From Erwinia rhapontici (lineage in GTDB: Bacteria; Pseudomonadota; Gammaproteobacteria; Enterobacterales; Enterobacteriaceae): 64,000 nt of DNA. Below are positions 45,558 through 54,530 of the stretch, piece by piece (position 1 is the stretch's first letter; every line of letters starts with the position of its first letter). The DNA lies in NCBI RefSeq assembly GCF_012271765.1, contig NZ_VRKO01000003.1, positions 144,219 through 208,218 of the forward strand, in the 5' to 3' direction. The notes beneath the pieces were generated by a model that did no database searches, was not told the DNA's origin, and worked only from the letters and a program-made list of their open reading frames with translations. Both the position numbers and the translations under genes were made by a program.

Positions 45558-46656
45558 TTATAAACCTGCTTTCAAACTTGCTTCAATGAAACGATCCAGA
45601 TCGCCGTCCAGAACCGCCTGAGTATTGCGTGTTTCCACGCCTGTACGCAGATCCTTAATGCGGGAATCATCCAGCACGTAAGAGCGGATCTGGCTGCCCC
45701 AGCCGATGTCAGACTTGTTGTCTTCCGCCGTCTGTTTGTCAGCATTTTTTTTCTGCATTTCGTATTCGTACAGTTTGGCGCGCAACTGTTTGAAGGCCTG
45801 ATCTTTGTTTTTATGCTGAGAGCGGTCATTCTGGCACTGCACAACAATGTTGGTCGGTAAGTGGGTAATACGCACCGCCGACTCCGTTTTGTTGACGTGC
45901 TGACCACCGGCACCGGAGGCGCGGTAAACGTCGATACGCAGGTCGGCCGGGTTAATGTCGATATCGATGTTGTCGTCCACTTCCGGGTAGATAAACACCG
46001 AACTGAAAGAGGTATGACGACGGCCACCGGAGTCAAACGGGCTTTTACGCACCAGGCGATGCACGCCGGTTTCAGTGCGTAACCAGCCAAACGCGTAGTC
46101 GCCGATGATTTTAATGGTGGCGGATTTGGTACCGGCCACTTCACCGTCAGACTCTTCGATAATTTCGGTTTTAAAGCCTCTCGCTTCAGCCCAGCGCAGG
46201 TACATACGCAGCAGCATGCTGGCCCAGTCCTGAGCTTCTGTCCCGCCGGAGCCTGCCTGGATATCCATGTAGCAGTCGGCGCTGTCGTATTCGCCGGAGA
46301 ACATACGACGGAATTCTAATTCGCCGAGTTTCTTTTCCAGCACATCCAGTTCAGCAATCGCTTCATTGAAGGTGTCTTCATCATCGGCCTCAACGGCCAG
46401 CTCGAGCAGGCCTGAAACATCTTCCAGCCCCTGCTCCATCAGATCCAGTGTTTCCACAACGGCTTCTAATGCGGAGCGTTCTTTACCCAGCGCCTGGGCG
46501 CGTTCAGGTTCATTCCAGACATCAGGCTGTTCCAGTTCAGCGTTTACTTCCTGAAGACGTTCTTTCTTGGCATCATAGTCAAAGATACCCCCGAAGAACG
46601 CTGCTGCGCTCTGTGAGATCCTGAATACGGTTCTTTACCGGATTAATTTCAAACAT
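45558..46656 (-). CDS. prfB: Peptide chain release factor 2 (programmed +1 frameshift)
   Basis: Reads UAA and UGA stops and releases the peptide. The gene is join(46656..46582, 46580..45558): 25 codons ([12 protein letters not shown] to LRGYL), an in-frame UGA at 46581-46579, then a +1 shift and 340 more codons. The total is 365, exactly as in E. coli. The stop-recognition motif SPF is in RKSPFDSGG and the catalytic GGQ is in GAGGQHVN. Rising RF2 ends translation early at the UGA, which gives autoregulation. Not a pseudogene. lysS follows after nine bases. Confidence 0.97.
46578..46593 (-). promoter_or_regulatory. RF2 programmed frameshift site
   Basis: The minus strand reads CGGGGGTATCTTTGAC: an internal Shine-Dalgarno-like G run, three bases, then the slippery CUU before UGA C. 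E. coli has AGGGGG; here the first base is C, which shortens the pairing slightly. Confidence 0.93.
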
Positions 46657-46758
46657 GGTTTTAATCTTTTTAGGTGATCGAAATGGACGTAATAGTAACC
46701 ACGCAGTTTAACCGAAATAGCGCACAGTTTGTAGCACTGAACACAATGGAGAATCGCC

Positions 46759-47382
46759 ATGTCCGTTACCGATGCCCTGATGGCATTCACCTTTGCCGCC
46801 GCACTGCTGACGTTGACGCCGGGGCTGGATACCGCGTTGATTTTACGCACCGCCACGGTAGAGGGAACCCGGAAGGCCATTCAGGCTCAACTGGGCATTA
46901 ATGCCGGCTGTCTGGCGTGGGCCGCTGCCGTGGCGTTTGGCCTCGGTGCACTGATTGCCGTGTCTGAGCTGGCTTATAACCTGTTGAAGTGGTGCGGAGC
47001 AGGCTACCTCGCCTGGCTTGGCGTGCAAATGTTGCTGAAACCTCGCCAGCAAATGGGCGACGTAACCCTGAGCAGCGGTAGCCAGAACGCGTTTCTACGC
47101 GGTTTTTTCGGCAATCTGCTCAATCCTAAAGTCGGGATTTTTTACGTCTCCTTCCTGCCACAGTTTATTCCGACCGGGCATTCGCCGGTGCTCTGGACCT
47201 TTGGACTGGTGCTAATCCATGTAGTGCTGGGCACGCTGTGGTCGGCGCTGCTGATTGGCAGCACGCGCAAACTGTCAGGGATATTAAAACAGGAAGGGGT
47301 GGTGAAGTGGCTCGACCGCACCACGGGCGCGGTGTTTTTATTGTTTGCTGCAAAACTGGCGTTAAGCCGCCGGCCGGGATGA
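46759..47382 (+). CDS. LysE/RhtB-family amino acid exporter
   Basis: Inner-membrane exporter, 207 residues with about six hydrophobic segments. The family N-terminus is LTPGLDTALILRTATVEG (GxD motif), and GFFGNLLNPKVGIFYVSFLPQF is the second signature. GGAG lies seven bases before the ATG. The substrate is unknown; relatives export homoserine, threonine or lysine. It is divergent from prfB and convergent with recJ. No regulator is next to it. Confidence 0.92.
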   Translation: MSVTDALMAFTFAAALLTLTPGLDTALILRTATVEGTRKAIQAQLGINAGCLAWAAAVAFGLGALIAVSELAYNLLKWCGAGYLAWLGVQMLLKPRQQMGDVTLSSGSQNAFLRGFFGNLLNPKVGIFYVSFLPQFIPTGHSPVLWTFGLVLIHVVLGTLWSALLIGSTRKLSGILKQEGVVKWLDRTTGAVFLLFAAKLALSRRPG

Positions 47383-47391
47383 TGTGAAAAA

Positions 47392-47424
47392 GGGGCGACG
47401 GATCAGTAGCGTCATGGTCGCCCC
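47392..47424. terminator. Hairpin after the LysE-family gene
   Basis: GGGGCGAC (47392-47399) pairs with GTCGCCCC (47417-47424); CTACGGG follows. It resembles the GTAGGGG palindromes seen elsewhere in the window and lies between convergent genes. No T run. Confidence 0.45.
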
Positions 47425-47496
47425 CTACGGGTTAAATTTCCTCCAGGGGCTGACCTTCTGTGTCGGTCAGCCCGCCAGCACAATGGATGAGGTGAA

Positions 47497-49215
47497 TTAC
47501 AGCGCCCAGAGATGGTCGATGATCAGCTGCACATTACGGTTGCCGCGGAACTCGTTGATGTCCAGCTTGTAAGCCAGCTCAACCTGCTTCACGCTGGGAT
47601 CGGGCCACAGAGCCGTATCAATGTTAAACGCGATACCGTCCAGCAAAGGGCCACCGCCCAATGGCTCAATCATCACTTTCAGATGACGCTCACCCACCAG
47701 CTTCTGCTGTAACAGCTTAAATTTGCCATCAAACGTCGGTTCCGGGAACGCCTGGCCCCAGGGGCCTGCTTCGCGCAGCAGTTCCGCGGTGGGCAGCGTC
47801 AACTCCTGCGCCATCAGCTCGCCGTCGGACCAGACCACGCCCTGAAGGGATTCCGCCTCCAGCCAGTCGCCCACCAGATCGGCAAAACACTGACGGAAAC
47901 GTTCAAAGTTCGCCTCTTCCAGTGACAACCCTGCCGCCATAGCATGTCCACCAAATTTGATGATCAGCCCCGGATTAAGGGTATCCAGCCGCTCCAGCGC
48001 ATCACGCATATGCAGCCCGGCAATCGAGCGTCCTGAGCCTTTCAGCGTGCCGTCGCCTGCGGGCGCAAAGGCGATCACCGGACGATGGAAACGCTCTTTC
48101 AGCCGCGAAGCCAGAATACCGACCACGCCCTGATGCCACTCTGGATGATACATCGCAATACCGAGCGGCAAAGCGTCACTGCTGCTTTCCAGACGATCGC
48201 AAAGCGCCAGCGCTTCTGACTGCATGCCCTGCTCTATCTCTTTGCGCGTCTGATTCAGTGCATCCAGCTCACTGGCAAGCATACGCGCCTGGCCCAGGTC
48301 TTCACTGAGCAATAGCGCCACCCCGACCGACATATCATCCAGCCGCCCGGCGGCATTGAGACGCGGGCCAAGGGCGAAACCTAAATCACTGGCGGCCAGC
48401 TGGCGCGCATCACGGTTGGCAATCTCCAGCAGTGCCCGTATGCCGGGACGACATTTGCCCGCACGAATACGGCTCAGCCCCTGCCAGACCAGGATGCGAT
48501 TGTTGGCATCCAGCGGCACCACATCCGCCACCGTGCCGAGCGCGACCAAATCCAGCAGTTCTGCCAGATTCGGCAGCGTGGTCACGCCACTGTCGCGCAA
48601 CTGTGCACGCAGTGCCAGCATCAGATAAAACGCTACGCCCACACCCGCCAGCGATTTAGACGGAAATTCGCAGTCGTTAAGATTGGGGTTAACAATGGCA
48701 TCGGCAGCCGGCAGCGTATCGCCCGGCAAATGGTGATCGGTGACCACAACCGGAATGCCTTTTTCATGGGCCAGCGCCACGCCCGCATGGGAAGAGATGC
48801 CGTTATCTACGGTGACGATCAGCTGTGCACCGCGTGCAGCCGCCTGTTCTACCACTTCCGGGCTAAGGCCGTAGCCATCATCAAAACGGTTAGGCACCAG
48901 ATATTTGATGTTCTGCCCGCCCATGCTGCGTAGCGCCAGTACCGTTAGCGCCGTGCTGGTGGCCCCATCGGCATCGAAATCGCCGACAATCATGATGCAG
49001 AGGTTATCGGCCAGTGCCCGTTGCAGGATGTCCACCGCCGCCTGAATACCGCTGAGTGACTGGAAAGGATGCAAATATTTCGCGCCGCGTTCCAGTTCAC
49101 TGGCCTGGCGGATGCCCCGGCGGGCATACAGGCGACGTAACAATGGGTGAAGATCGGCAGGTAAGGCGGCCGTGTCCGTCGCCTCGCGACGACGGAGTTC
49201 AGTTGTGCTGTTCAC
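47497..49215 (-). CDS. recJ: Single-strand DNA exonuclease RecJ
   Basis: 5'-3' ssDNA exonuclease for RecF recombination and mismatch or base-excision repair. The product is 572 residues (E. coli 577). DHH-family motifs are GDFDADGATSTA, VTVDNGISSH and VTDHHLPGD; the DHHA1 part carries KFGGHAMAAGLS. The start is a GTG at 49215, aligned with the E. coli start by the shared LRRRE. It lies five bases after the dsbC stop in the conserved xerD-dsbC-recJ operon. A five-residue gap near residue 215 accounts for the shorter length. Confidence 0.96.
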   Translation of the reverse strand: MNSTTELRRREATDTAALPADLHPLLRRLYARRGIRQASELERGAKYLHPFQSLSGIQAAVDILQRALADNLCIMIVGDFDADGATSTALTVLALRSMGGQNIKYLVPNRFDDGYGLSPEVVEQAAARGAQLIVTVDNGISSHAGVALAHEKGIPVVVTDHHLPGDTLPAADAIVNPNLNDCEFPSKSLAGVGVAFYLMLALRAQLRDSGVTTLPNLAELLDLVALGTVADVVPLDANNRILVWQGLSRIRAGKCRPGIRALLEIANRDARQLAASDLGFALGPRLNAAGRLDDMSVGVALLLSEDLGQARMLASELDALNQTRKEIEQGMQSEALALCDRLESSSDALPLGIAMYHPEWHQGVVGILASRLKERFHRPVIAFAPAGDGTLKGSGRSIAGLHMRDALERLDTLNPGLIIKFGGHAMAAGLSLEEANFERFRQCFADLVGDWLEAESLQGVVWSDGELMAQELTLPTAELLREAGPWGQAFPEPTFDGKFKLLQQKLVGERHLKVMIEPLGGGPLLDGIAFNIDTALWPDPSVKQVELAYKLDINEFRGNRNVQLIIDHLWAL

Positions 49216-49220
49216 GAATA

Positions 49221-49925
49221 TCAGCCGCCGTTTTTCTGGCTGTCGAGGAATTTCTTCAGGTCCTGTGGATTCTGATAGCCAGGGATCATGCTGCCATTCT
49301 CAAGCAGAATAGCCGGGGTGCCCTGGATACCGTAAAGAATGCCCAATTTGTACTGCTGGCCGATATCGATTTTGCCGTCAATCGGCGATACAGCTTCACC
49401 TTTCATCGCGGCATCAAAGGCTTTGCGCGGTTCAGCGGCAGACCAGATAGATTTCATCTCTTTCGCCACATTGCCGTTCATCCCTTCACGCGGGAAAGCC
49501 AGATAACGCACGGTAATCCCCAGCGCATTATAGTCAGCCATTTCCTGATGCAGCTTGCGGCAATAGCCGCAGGTAATGTCGGTAAACACCGTCACCACGT
49601 ACTGCTGTTTTGGCGCTTTATACACGATCATCTCTTTGCTCAACGCTTCAACTTTCTTTTCCAGCAGTTGATTGGTGACGTTGACCGGCTGACCGCCGCT
49701 GACATCATAGAGAGGCCCCTGTACGAAATGTTTGCCATCGTCGGTGACGTACAGCACACCGCTTTCGCTCAGCACGGTTTTAAACCCTGGCAGAGGCGAA
49801 GGCTGAATCTCGGTCTGCTGTAAGCCCAGCTTACTCAGAGACTGTTTAATCGCTGCATCATCAGCATGGGCCAGTCCGCTGGCCAGCGCGATGAGTCCCG
49901 AAAGTAACAGGAAATGTTTCTTCAT
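49221..49925 (-). CDS. dsbC: Thiol:disulfide isomerase DsbC
   Basis: Periplasmic homodimeric disulfide isomerase kept reduced by DsbD, 234 residues with a signal peptide cut after A21 (GLAHA-DD). The dimerisation domain comes first, then a thioredoxin fold with the active site C119-G-Y-C122 and the cis-proline in GTPAI. Those are the only two cysteines. E. coli DsbC has a second pair (C141/C163 of the mature protein); here the first is Ser (IWSAAEP) and the second lies in SPIDGKIDIG without Cys. So the structural disulfide is absent. Conserved operon position between xerD and recJ. Confidence 0.96.
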   Translation of the reverse strand: MKKHFLLLSGLIALASGLAHADDAAIKQSLSKLGLQQTEIQPSPLPGFKTVLSESGVLYVTDDGKHFVQGPLYDVSGGQPVNVTNQLLEKKVEALSKEMIVYKAPKQQYVVTVFTDITCGYCRKLHQEMADYNALGITVRYLAFPREGMNGNVAKEMKSIWSAAEPRKAFDAAMKGEAVSPIDGKIDIGQQYKLGILYGIQGTPAILLENGSMIPGYQNPQDLKKFLDSQKNGG

Positions 49926-49972
49926 TTTTATGTCCTTATAGCCTGACTAAGCGGGCTGTATGTTTTTGTCGA

Positions 49973-50866
49973 TCAGGCACGCGGATGATGCTGCTGATGG
50001 AGCTGGCGCAGCCGTTCTGTCGCTACGTGCGTGTAAATCTGGGTGGTTGATAAATCGCTATGACCCAACAACATCTGTACGACACGTAAATCCGCGCCGT
50101 GGTTCAGCAAATGGGTGGCAAAAGCATGACGCAGCACGTGCGGTGACAGTTTTGCGCTGTCGATGCCTGCTAGTGTGGCGTAATGTTTGATGCGATGCCA
50201 GAAAGTTTGCCGGGTCATTTGTTGCGCGCGGTTACTGGGAAATAGCACATCGAGCGACTGACCATTGAGCAACCAGGGGCGACCGTATTCGATAAACTGT
50301 TCGATCCAGTGGACCGCCTCTTCGCCCATCGGCACCAAACGCTCTTTGTTCCCTTTACCAATAACGCGCACCACGCCCTGGCGCAGGCTGATATCGCTGA
50401 GCGTCAGCCCGACCAGCTCTGTCACACGTAATCCGGTGGCATAAAGGAGTTCCAGCATCGCCTTATCGCGCAGCTCAATCGGCTGGTCCAGACAGGGCGC
50501 CTGCAATAACCTTTCCACCTGTGCCTCAGAGAGATCCTTGGGCAGGCGCTGCGGCAGTTTTGGCGACGAGAGTAAGGCACTGGGATCGTCCTCACGCAGC
50601 TTTTCGCGGTAGAGATACTGGAACAGGCGGCGCATGGCACTGAGCAAGCGCGCAGAGCTGGTCGCTTTGTATCCGCCTTCCAGCCGTTCAGCCAGAAAAC
50701 CCTGCAAGTTGATCGCATCCACCGTCAGCAGAGAAAGTTGCTGGTGCTGCAACCAGCCACAGAGCGATCGCAGGTCAAGACGGTAAGAAGCAACGGTGTT
50801 TTGCGCCAGATTACGCTCGATCCACAGCGCATCAAGAAATTGCTCAATCAGATCGTTATCCTGCAC
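49973..50866 (-). CDS. xerD: Site-specific tyrosine recombinase XerD
   Basis: Works with XerC at dif, switched on by FtsK, to resolve chromosome dimers. The product is 297 residues (E. coli 298). The N-terminal SAM-like domain precedes the catalytic domain. Active-site residues are visible: R in TGLRVTELVGL, H-xx-R in SPHVLRHAFATH, a histidine in LGHSDLS and the tyrosine in TTQIYTHV. First gene of xerD-dsbC-recJ and divergent from fldB. Confidence 0.97.
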   Translation of the reverse strand: MQDNDLIEQFLDALWIERNLAQNTVASYRLDLRSLCGWLQHQQLSLLTVDAINLQGFLAERLEGGYKATSSARLLSAMRRLFQYLYREKLREDDPSALLSSPKLPQRLPKDLSEAQVERLLQAPCLDQPIELRDKAMLELLYATGLRVTELVGLTLSDISLRQGVVRVIGKGNKERLVPMGEEAVHWIEQFIEYGRPWLLNGQSLDVLFPSNRAQQMTRQTFWHRIKHYATLAGIDSAKLSPHVLRHAFATHLLNHGADLRVVQMLLGHSDLSTTQIYTHVATERLRQLHQQHHPRA

Positions 50867-51004
50867 TTCAACCTCTCTAATCTGCGATTCTCATGACGCG
50901 GAGTGCGTTATATAAAATCACTTTACGCTTAAAAATCATAACCATGCAACATCACACTGCCGTACAAAGCCGCCCCATTATGCCTTATTCCTGCCCGATT
51001 CTGA

Positions 51005-51010
51005 TATAAT
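51005..51010 (+). promoter_or_regulatory. Probable -10 box of fldB
   Basis: TATAAT lies 35 bases before the fldB start. No strong -35 is visible at 17-base spacing. In E. coli fldB is SoxS-activated; a soxbox was not scored here. Confidence 0.45.
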
Positions 51011-51045
51011 CGCGCCAGACTTTACGAAAAATGAGTTTCACTACC

Positions 51046-51564
51046 ATGAATATCGGTCTGTTTTATGGATCCAGCACCTGTTACACCGAGATGGCGGCAG
51101 AGAAGATTCGTGACTTTATTGGTGACGATCTGGTGACGCTGCATAACCTGAAAGATGACTCTCCCACGCTGATGGAGCAGTATGATTTGCTGATCCTCGG
51201 TATTCCAACCTGGGATTTTGGCGAATTGCAGGAAGACTGGGAAGCCATCTGGACCGATCTGCCACAGCTCAATTTACAGGGAAAAGTGGTGGCACTCTAT
51301 GGCATGGGTGACCAGGGGGAATACAGCGAATGGTTCCTCGATGCGTTAGGGATGCTGCATGAAGTGCTGGCTCCGTCCGGGGTACAGTTTGTCGGTTACT
51401 GGCCGCTGGAAGGCTATGAATTTACGAGCAAAAAACCACTGACTGCCGACGGCAAACAGTTTGTCGGCCTGGCGCTGGATGACATCAACCAGTTTGAGCA
51501 GACCGACGAACGTATTGCGCAATGGTGTGAACAGATCCTGACTGAGATGGCAGAACTGCTGTAA
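51046..51564 (+). CDS. fldB: Flavodoxin 2
   Basis: FMN-binding electron carrier, 172 residues from ATG 51046 ([21 protein letters not shown]); E. coli FldB is 173. The phosphate-binding loop is YGSSTCYTE and the isoalloxazine-contact loops are [12 protein letters not shown] and [14 protein letters not shown] five-codon upstream extension to 51031 has no family support. In E. coli it is induced by SoxRS. It lies between xerD and the cre genes; in E. coli ygfX is the direct neighbour. Confidence 0.94.
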   Translation: MNIGLFYGSSTCYTEMAAEKIRDFIGDDLVTLHNLKDDSPTLMEQYDLLILGIPTWDFGELQEDWEAIWTDLPQLNLQGKVVALYGMGDQGEYSEWFLDALGMLHEVLAPSGVQFVGYWPLEGYEFTSKKPLTADGKQFVGLALDDINQFEQTDERIAQWCEQILTEMAELL

Positions 51565-51584
51565 TTCCGTCGCAAAAAATCAAA

Positions 51585-51610
51585 GGGCCGATCGAAAAAA
51601 TGATCGGCCC
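51585..51610. terminator. Hairpin between fldB and creD
   Basis: GGGCCGATC (51585-51593) and GATCGGCCC (51602-51610) form a perfect nine-bp stem with loop GAAAAAAT. It is the same hairpin family that bounds the direct repeats at 37.1 and 38.5 kb. It lies between convergent genes and probably ends both transcripts. Confidence 0.7.
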
Positions 51611-51660
51611 CGACTGTCGGGGCGGAGTTTCTCTTTCGCTCCGCCCATGCCTTCAGAGGT

Positions 51661-53022
51661 TTATTTCCACAAACCGAAACGGCCTTCTTCCTCCTGCGCA
51701 CTTTCAGTGCTCAACTCTGGCATTGCGGTCGCCGACAGACGATACCAGTCGATATTTCTCGTCAGCGCCATCACGGCTGCCAGTGCTGCCATCAGTACCC
51801 CCGTCCCCAGCAACAGCGCGCTGTCCTCCGATTGCAGTAACTGCCACAGCACCGCATCCAGCACCAGCAAACCCCCGACAAACATCAGACTGCGCCGCCA
51901 TCCGCGTAGTACCGCCTGCAAATAGAAACCGTTGATCGCCGCACAGGTCAGGCTCGCCGTCAGCCAGGCAAGGTTAAACCCGATATGTTCGGACAGCGCC
52001 AGCAGCACCAGGAAGAACATCACCAGCGACAGCCCCACCAGCAAATACTGCATTGGGTGCACCCGCAACGCGGTCAGCGTTTCAAACAGGAAGAAAGCCA
52101 TATAGGTCAGGCCAATCAGCAGAATGGCGTATTTCACCGCACGTTCAGTTTGCTGATATTGATCCACCGGGTTAACGACCATCGAACTGAAGGCCGGGAG
52201 CTTATCGCTGCTCACGGTAAAGTCATCACGCACTAGCGAATTGAGATTGTTAGCAAACCAACTGCTCTGCCAGCGTGCGGTGAAACCTTCAGGCGTAATC
52301 TGGTGTTGTTCAGGCAGGAAACTGCCGGTAAAACCCGGGTGCGGCCAGTTGCTCTTCAGATCAAAGGTGCTGTTTTTACCTAATGGCACCACTTCAAGCT
52401 GCTGTGTTCCCTGTAGTTTAAGCGTGAAGTTCAGCGCCAGGTTTTTCTCCTCTAACACGCTGTCCGGAAGCGCCACATGCAGGCCTTCACTGCTACCGGG
52501 AAGATCGCTGCCCGGCTGGAAATCCAGCTGTTGATCGCCAATATTCAGCGGTGTCACACTGCTGATCCCACGTGAGTCACCCACGCCCATCACCAGCCAG
52601 GGATTACCGAGGGTAATACCCGGCTTTTTAATATCGGCCAGTTGCTCGCTGTCGAAAGTGGCATTAATGGAGACGCCTGTACGCCAGACCTGCCCCTGAT
52701 AAATACCCACCTTACGCTGTTCTACCTGCTGGTCACCCGCCACCCGCAGGTTTTTAGGCAGGTAATAACGCAGATGATTCTGCTGAACGGTGACTTCTTT
52801 ACCATCGCGGGTTTCCGTAACGATTTCGCTCCATGGAATGGCGATCAACGGCCCGAAGAGACGCTGCGGACCACTGGTGCTCTGGCTGAGCTTATCGGCC
52901 ACACTATCGCGCCATACGCTGCGCTCGGTAATCAATGAACTGAGCAGACTTAACGGTACCAGCAGCAGAAGCAGGCAGCCGATCAGCGTTAGCATTTTCC
53001 AGAATAAAGGGGTTTTCATCAT
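51661..53022 (-). CDS. creD: Inner-membrane protein CreD
   Basis: Integral membrane protein of the CreD/Cet family, 453 residues (E. coli 450). It is the strongest target of CreBC and is linked to envelope integrity, colicin E2 tolerance and, in other genera, beta-lactam response. There is one N-terminal membrane segment (about 8-32), a large periplasmic domain (about 35-300) and several C-terminal segments (LRVHPMQYLLVGLSLVMFF). AGGAG precedes the ATG. The 89-base gap from creC holds a cre tag. Confidence 0.95.
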   Translation of the reverse strand: MMKTPLFWKMLTLIGCLLLLLVPLSLLSSLITERSVWRDSVADKLSQSTSGPQRLFGPLIAIPWSEIVTETRDGKEVTVQQNHLRYYLPKNLRVAGDQQVEQRKVGIYQGQVWRTGVSINATFDSEQLADIKKPGITLGNPWLVMGVGDSRGISSVTPLNIGDQQLDFQPGSDLPGSSEGLHVALPDSVLEEKNLALNFTLKLQGTQQLEVVPLGKNSTFDLKSNWPHPGFTGSFLPEQHQITPEGFTARWQSSWFANNLNSLVRDDFTVSSDKLPAFSSMVVNPVDQYQQTERAVKYAILLIGLTYMAFFLFETLTALRVHPMQYLLVGLSLVMFFLVLLALSEHIGFNLAWLTASLTCAAINGFYLQAVLRGWRRSLMFVGGLLVLDAVLWQLLQSEDSALLLGTGVLMAALAAVMALTRNIDWYRLSATAMPELSTESAQEEEGRFGLWK

Positions 53023-53087
53023 GTTGGACTCTCCTGTGTCGATAACGCAGAAGATAGCCCCCCTGAATGGGGAGAAAATGAAGTTAT

Positions 53088-53103
53088 GTGAAGGGACGGT
53101 GAA
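53088..53103 (-). promoter_or_regulatory. CreB-binding cre tag before creD
   Basis: The minus strand reads TTCAC-N6-TTCAC (53103-53088), the exact CreBC-tag consensus. A third degenerate half-site TTCAT follows after five bases (53082-53078). It lies in the creC-creD gap, 66 bases before creD, and should make creD a direct CreB target. Confidence 0.85.
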
Positions 53104-53111
53104 GTGGGCCG

Positions 53112-54530
53112 TTATTTTTTCACAGTGAGCTGAGCACAGACACCACCTTCCGGGCGTGACCTCAGGGTAATGTTGCCCTGATGCAAGCGGGCCACCTCCT
53201 GCACAAACGCCAGGCCCAGCCCGCTACTCTTCTCACCGTTACTGCGCGGCAGTGAATAGAAACGGTCGAAAATATGCGGCATCGCATAGTCCGGAATACC
53301 GCTACCGCTGTCCAGTACGCGGAATATCACCTCATCGGCCGACTGACTGATCTGAATCCTCACCTCGCCCTCCAGAGGCGTAAAGTCGAGTGCATTATCC
53401 AGCAGATTTCCCAGCGCCTGCTCCAGCAATAGCACATCGGCCCGCACAGACAGCCCGTCAACGTTGGCGGCGTCGAAGGTCAGATGTTTACCCTGAGCCT
53501 GTACCGCCCGGCTGTCACACAGTGAAGTAACCAGAGGCAGCAGGCTAACCGACTGGCGCTGGATTTCAGGGCGGTTTTCCAGCGTTGCCTGGCGAAGCAA
53601 ATTGTCGATCAACCGCTGCATACGGATATTCTGTTGCAGGATATTGGCAGAGAAACGCTGAACCACCTCAGCCGGAGGGCATTCACGCAGGATTTCCGCC
53701 GCGCCGCGTATCGCCGCCAGCGGGCTTTTCAGTTCGTGGGTTAGCGCATGGGCATAATGCTCAATGTAACGCTTCCCTTCCAGCCGCAGACGCATACTCT
53801 CCAGCGCCTGCGCCAGCTTGCGTAACTCAGTGCTGTTCATCGCTGGCAGAGGTTGCGCATCGCCTTCTGTTACCGAGTCGGCATAACGTACCAGACGACC
53901 AACAGAGCGGTTAATCCACAGGACAAATCCCAGACCGATCAGCAAAGCAATGCCCAGCAGGGCTGCACCCGCCCAGAGAATACGGTGTTCACTGCGGCGG
54001 ATCACCGGCACCATCGTACTGTTGGCTTTCCCCACGCTGATCACCCCAAGCAGCTTTGCGCCATCGCGCACCGGGGCCGCCACATACATCACCGAGCTGG
54101 CATCATCGTCAGGATTGCTGCGGGTACTGCGTGCACCGTACTCACCGCGCAGCGTCAGCAGAACATCATTCCAGCGCGAATAATCCTGCCCTGTCGCCAC
54201 CCCGGAAGAGTCAAACAGCACAATCCCTTTCGCATCGGTGAGGTAAACACGATATTCATTGCGCCGCTTGGCGATGCCGCTGATATTGGCATGGACCGGG
54301 TAACCCCGCAGTTGCGAGAAAGCCTGCGCCAGCTGGCCCTGCTGCGGCTGACCGCTGAGGATATCTGCACGGGCGAACTGCGCCAACAATGTCGCGGTAT
54401 CGACCAATGTACCTTCGGTGGCACGCCTTACCCCAGGTTTGATCTCCTTGAGGAAAATGCTCAGAACAAACCACGCGGCGACGGCAACAATAAGAAAATA
54501 GCCGAGCAGTAGACGCATTCCGATGCGCAT
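53112..54530 (-). CDS. creC: Sensor histidine kinase CreC
   Basis: Inner-membrane sensor of the CreBC two-component system, 472 residues. Two membrane segments (about 7-27 and 183-205) flank a periplasmic sensor domain. HAMP, the H box HALTHELKSPLAAIRG, the N box NLLDNALDFTP, then DSGSGIP and GLGLAFVQE follow. It phosphorylates CreB, in E. coli responding to growth on fermentation products in minimal medium. Its ATG overlaps the creB stop (TGATG), so the two are translationally coupled. Confidence 0.96.
   Translation of the reverse strand: MRIGMRLLLGYFLIVAVAAWFVLSIFLKEIKPGVRRATEGTLVDTATLLAQFARADILSGQPQQGQLAQAFSQLRGYPVHANISGIAKRRNEYRVYLTDAKGIVLFDSSGVATGQDYSRWNDVLLTLRGEYGARSTRSNPDDDASSVMYVAAPVRDGAKLLGVISVGKANSTMVPVIRRSEHRILWAGAALLGIALLIGLGFVLWINRSVGRLVRYADSVTEGDAQPLPAMNSTELRKLAQALESMRLRLEGKRYIEHYAHALTHELKSPLAAIRGAAEILRECPPAEVVQRFSANILQQNIRMQRLIDNLLRQATLENRPEIQRQSVSLLPLVTSLCDSRAVQAQGKHLTFDAANVDGLSVRADVLLLEQALGNLLDNALDFTPLEGEVRIQISQSADEVIFRVLDSGSGIPDYAMPHIFDRFYSLPRSNGEKSSGLGLAFVQEVARLHQGNITLRSRPEGGVCAQLTVKK

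Noticed and set aside
44400..45563. 387-residue plus-strand frame
   Set aside because: Antisense to lysS, a well-conserved gene; no independent coding features.
46579..46581. prfB broken by an in-frame stop
   Set aside because: The UGA is the programmed frameshift site; sequence context and total length match functional RF2.
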